From Streptomyces sp. MUM 178J (GTDB lineage Bacteria > Actinomycetota > Actinomycetes > Streptomycetales > Streptomycetaceae): 64,000 nt of DNA. Positions 63,472-64,000 of this stretch are shown piece after piece. Every line of letters starts with the position of its first letter. Position 1 is the first letter of the stretch. The position numbers and the translations under genes are program-made. The DNA lies in the NCBI RefSeq assembly GCF_022414575.1, contig NZ_JADWYQ010000015.1:1-64000 (forward strand). Reading direction: 5' to 3'. Below the pieces are notes generated by a model, which had not been told where the DNA came from, made no database searches, and worked only from the letters and a program-made list of their open reading frames with translations.

Positions 63472-64000
63472 TGGCTCAGCACTCCCCCCACCCCGGCGGC
63501 GCATCTCGCGTGCGCCGCCGGGCGCTGCTCGGCACTGCCGTCCTGGCGGTGCTCGTCGCCCTCGCCGGCCTGGCCGCCTACCTCACCCGCGAGGGCCGAA
63601 GCCCCTCCGATACCGCTTCCCCACCACCGAGTTCGCCCACCGCGTCCTCGTCGCCCGCAGCACCGTCCGGGCCGCACACCCGGCCCCGCGCTCTGCCCGT
63701 TCCGCCGAAAACCCACGACCCGATCACGTACGGGAAGGCCGCCGCCGCAGCGCTGTGGTCGTACGACACCCGCGCATACTCGCAGCCCGAGCTGCGCAAG
63801 GCGCTGCGCGGCTGGCTGACCACGGAGTCGAAGTACGCCGACCCGGCCTCCGTCGACCAGGCGGTCCCCTCGGCCGTGCTGTGGAAGGAGATGGCGGCCA
63901 ACAAGCAGGTCGCCACCGCCAAGATCAACGAGGGGCACTTCCCGCACGCTTTCACCCAGGCCCTCCAGGACGACCCCGGGGCGATCACCCAGGCGTACGT
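63471..64000 (+). CDS. membrane-anchored conjugation-type protein, truncated by the window edge
   Basis: ATG 63471 overlaps the preceding TGA; 176 codons are visible with no stop. A basic start (RVRRRALLG) precedes one membrane helix (about 18-37), then a Pro/Ser/Thr linker (PPPSSPTASSSPAAPSG) and an extracellular domain beginning HDPITYGKAAAAALWSYDTR. It resembles the membrane-anchored components that follow DUF6112 genes in such elements; no catalytic motif visible yet. Confidence 0.7.
   Translation, partial: MAQHSPHPGGASRVRRRALLGTAVLAVLVALAGLAAYLTREGRSPSDTASPPPSSPTASSSPAAPSGPHTRPRALPVPPKTHDPITYGKAAAAALWSYDTRAYSQPELRKALRGWLTTESKYADPASVDQAVPSAVLWKEMAANKQVATAKINEGHFPHAFTQALQDDPGAITQAY

Overview
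The window is very GC-rich DNA with frequent GTG starts, GC-rich hairpin terminators lacking long U-tracts, and a gene content typical of Streptomyces. Positions 1-45,170 read as conserved chromosomal core. From memory, not checked here, the order resembles the S. coelicolor SCO6045-to-SCO5998 stretch. Positions from about 45,170 to the right edge look like an accessory island that passes into conjugative-element genes.

Core, left to right: the 3' end of an uncharacterised gene; a TIGR04222-type membrane protein; a secreted tripeptidyl-aminopeptidase-like hydrolase; the late coproporphyrin-dependent haem genes (hemQ, hemY/cgoX and, further on, hemE) interleaved with a CoA-disulfide-reductase-like flavoprotein; a DUF3000 gene; an orphan NarL-type response regulator; RNase D; the overlapping fadA-fadB beta-oxidation pair; an LCP-family cell-wall ligase; a small NYN/YacP-like protein; dxs; a xylFGH-type sugar ABC operon beside its rok7B7-type ROK regulator; an ngcEFG-type N-acetylglucosamine/chitobiose ABC operon; and, divergent from ngcE, a secreted GH92 alpha-mannosidase with a LacI-type operator. 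Next come an unusual four-gene overlapping operon (GlxA/AraC-type regulator, ThDP-dependent carboligase, SRPBCC protein, KASIII homologue whose catalytic His is replaced by Asn), a sortase-anchored DUF1996 surface protein with perfect 66-bp internal repeats, aconitase acnA, a VOC protein, and an HTH-MurA fusion. The upstream regions of acnA and HTH-murA each carry one copy of the same palindrome, ATCTC-N6-GAGAT.

Accessory island: an operon on the minus strand encodes an HTH protein fused to a methyltransferase-like domain with a degenerate catalytic motif, then hsdM, hsdS and hsdR with overlapping or near-abutting joints, then a soluble Ser/Thr kinase with a TPR-like tail, and an unrecognised 443-residue protein. 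Divergent from it are a DUF6119 (TIGR04141-type) protein, a mini-ORF and a PD-(D/E)XK plus DUF5655 protein, facing a beta-class adenine/cytosine-N4 methyltransferase. I read this as a composite anti-phage/anti-plasmid defence island built around a type I restriction-modification system.

Right edge: two tiny ORFs with strong Shine-Dalgarno sites and a hairpin precede a lytic-transglycosylase/NlpC-P60 wall hydrolase, a DUF6112-like two-TM protein and a truncated membrane-anchored protein. Their tight coupling suggests the start of a conjugation module of an integrative element.

The two best candidates for something undescribed are the GlxA-ThDP-SRPBCC-KASIII operon (32,686-37,118) and the kinase/degenerate-methylase/DUF6119-decorated type I restriction island (45,835-61,348).
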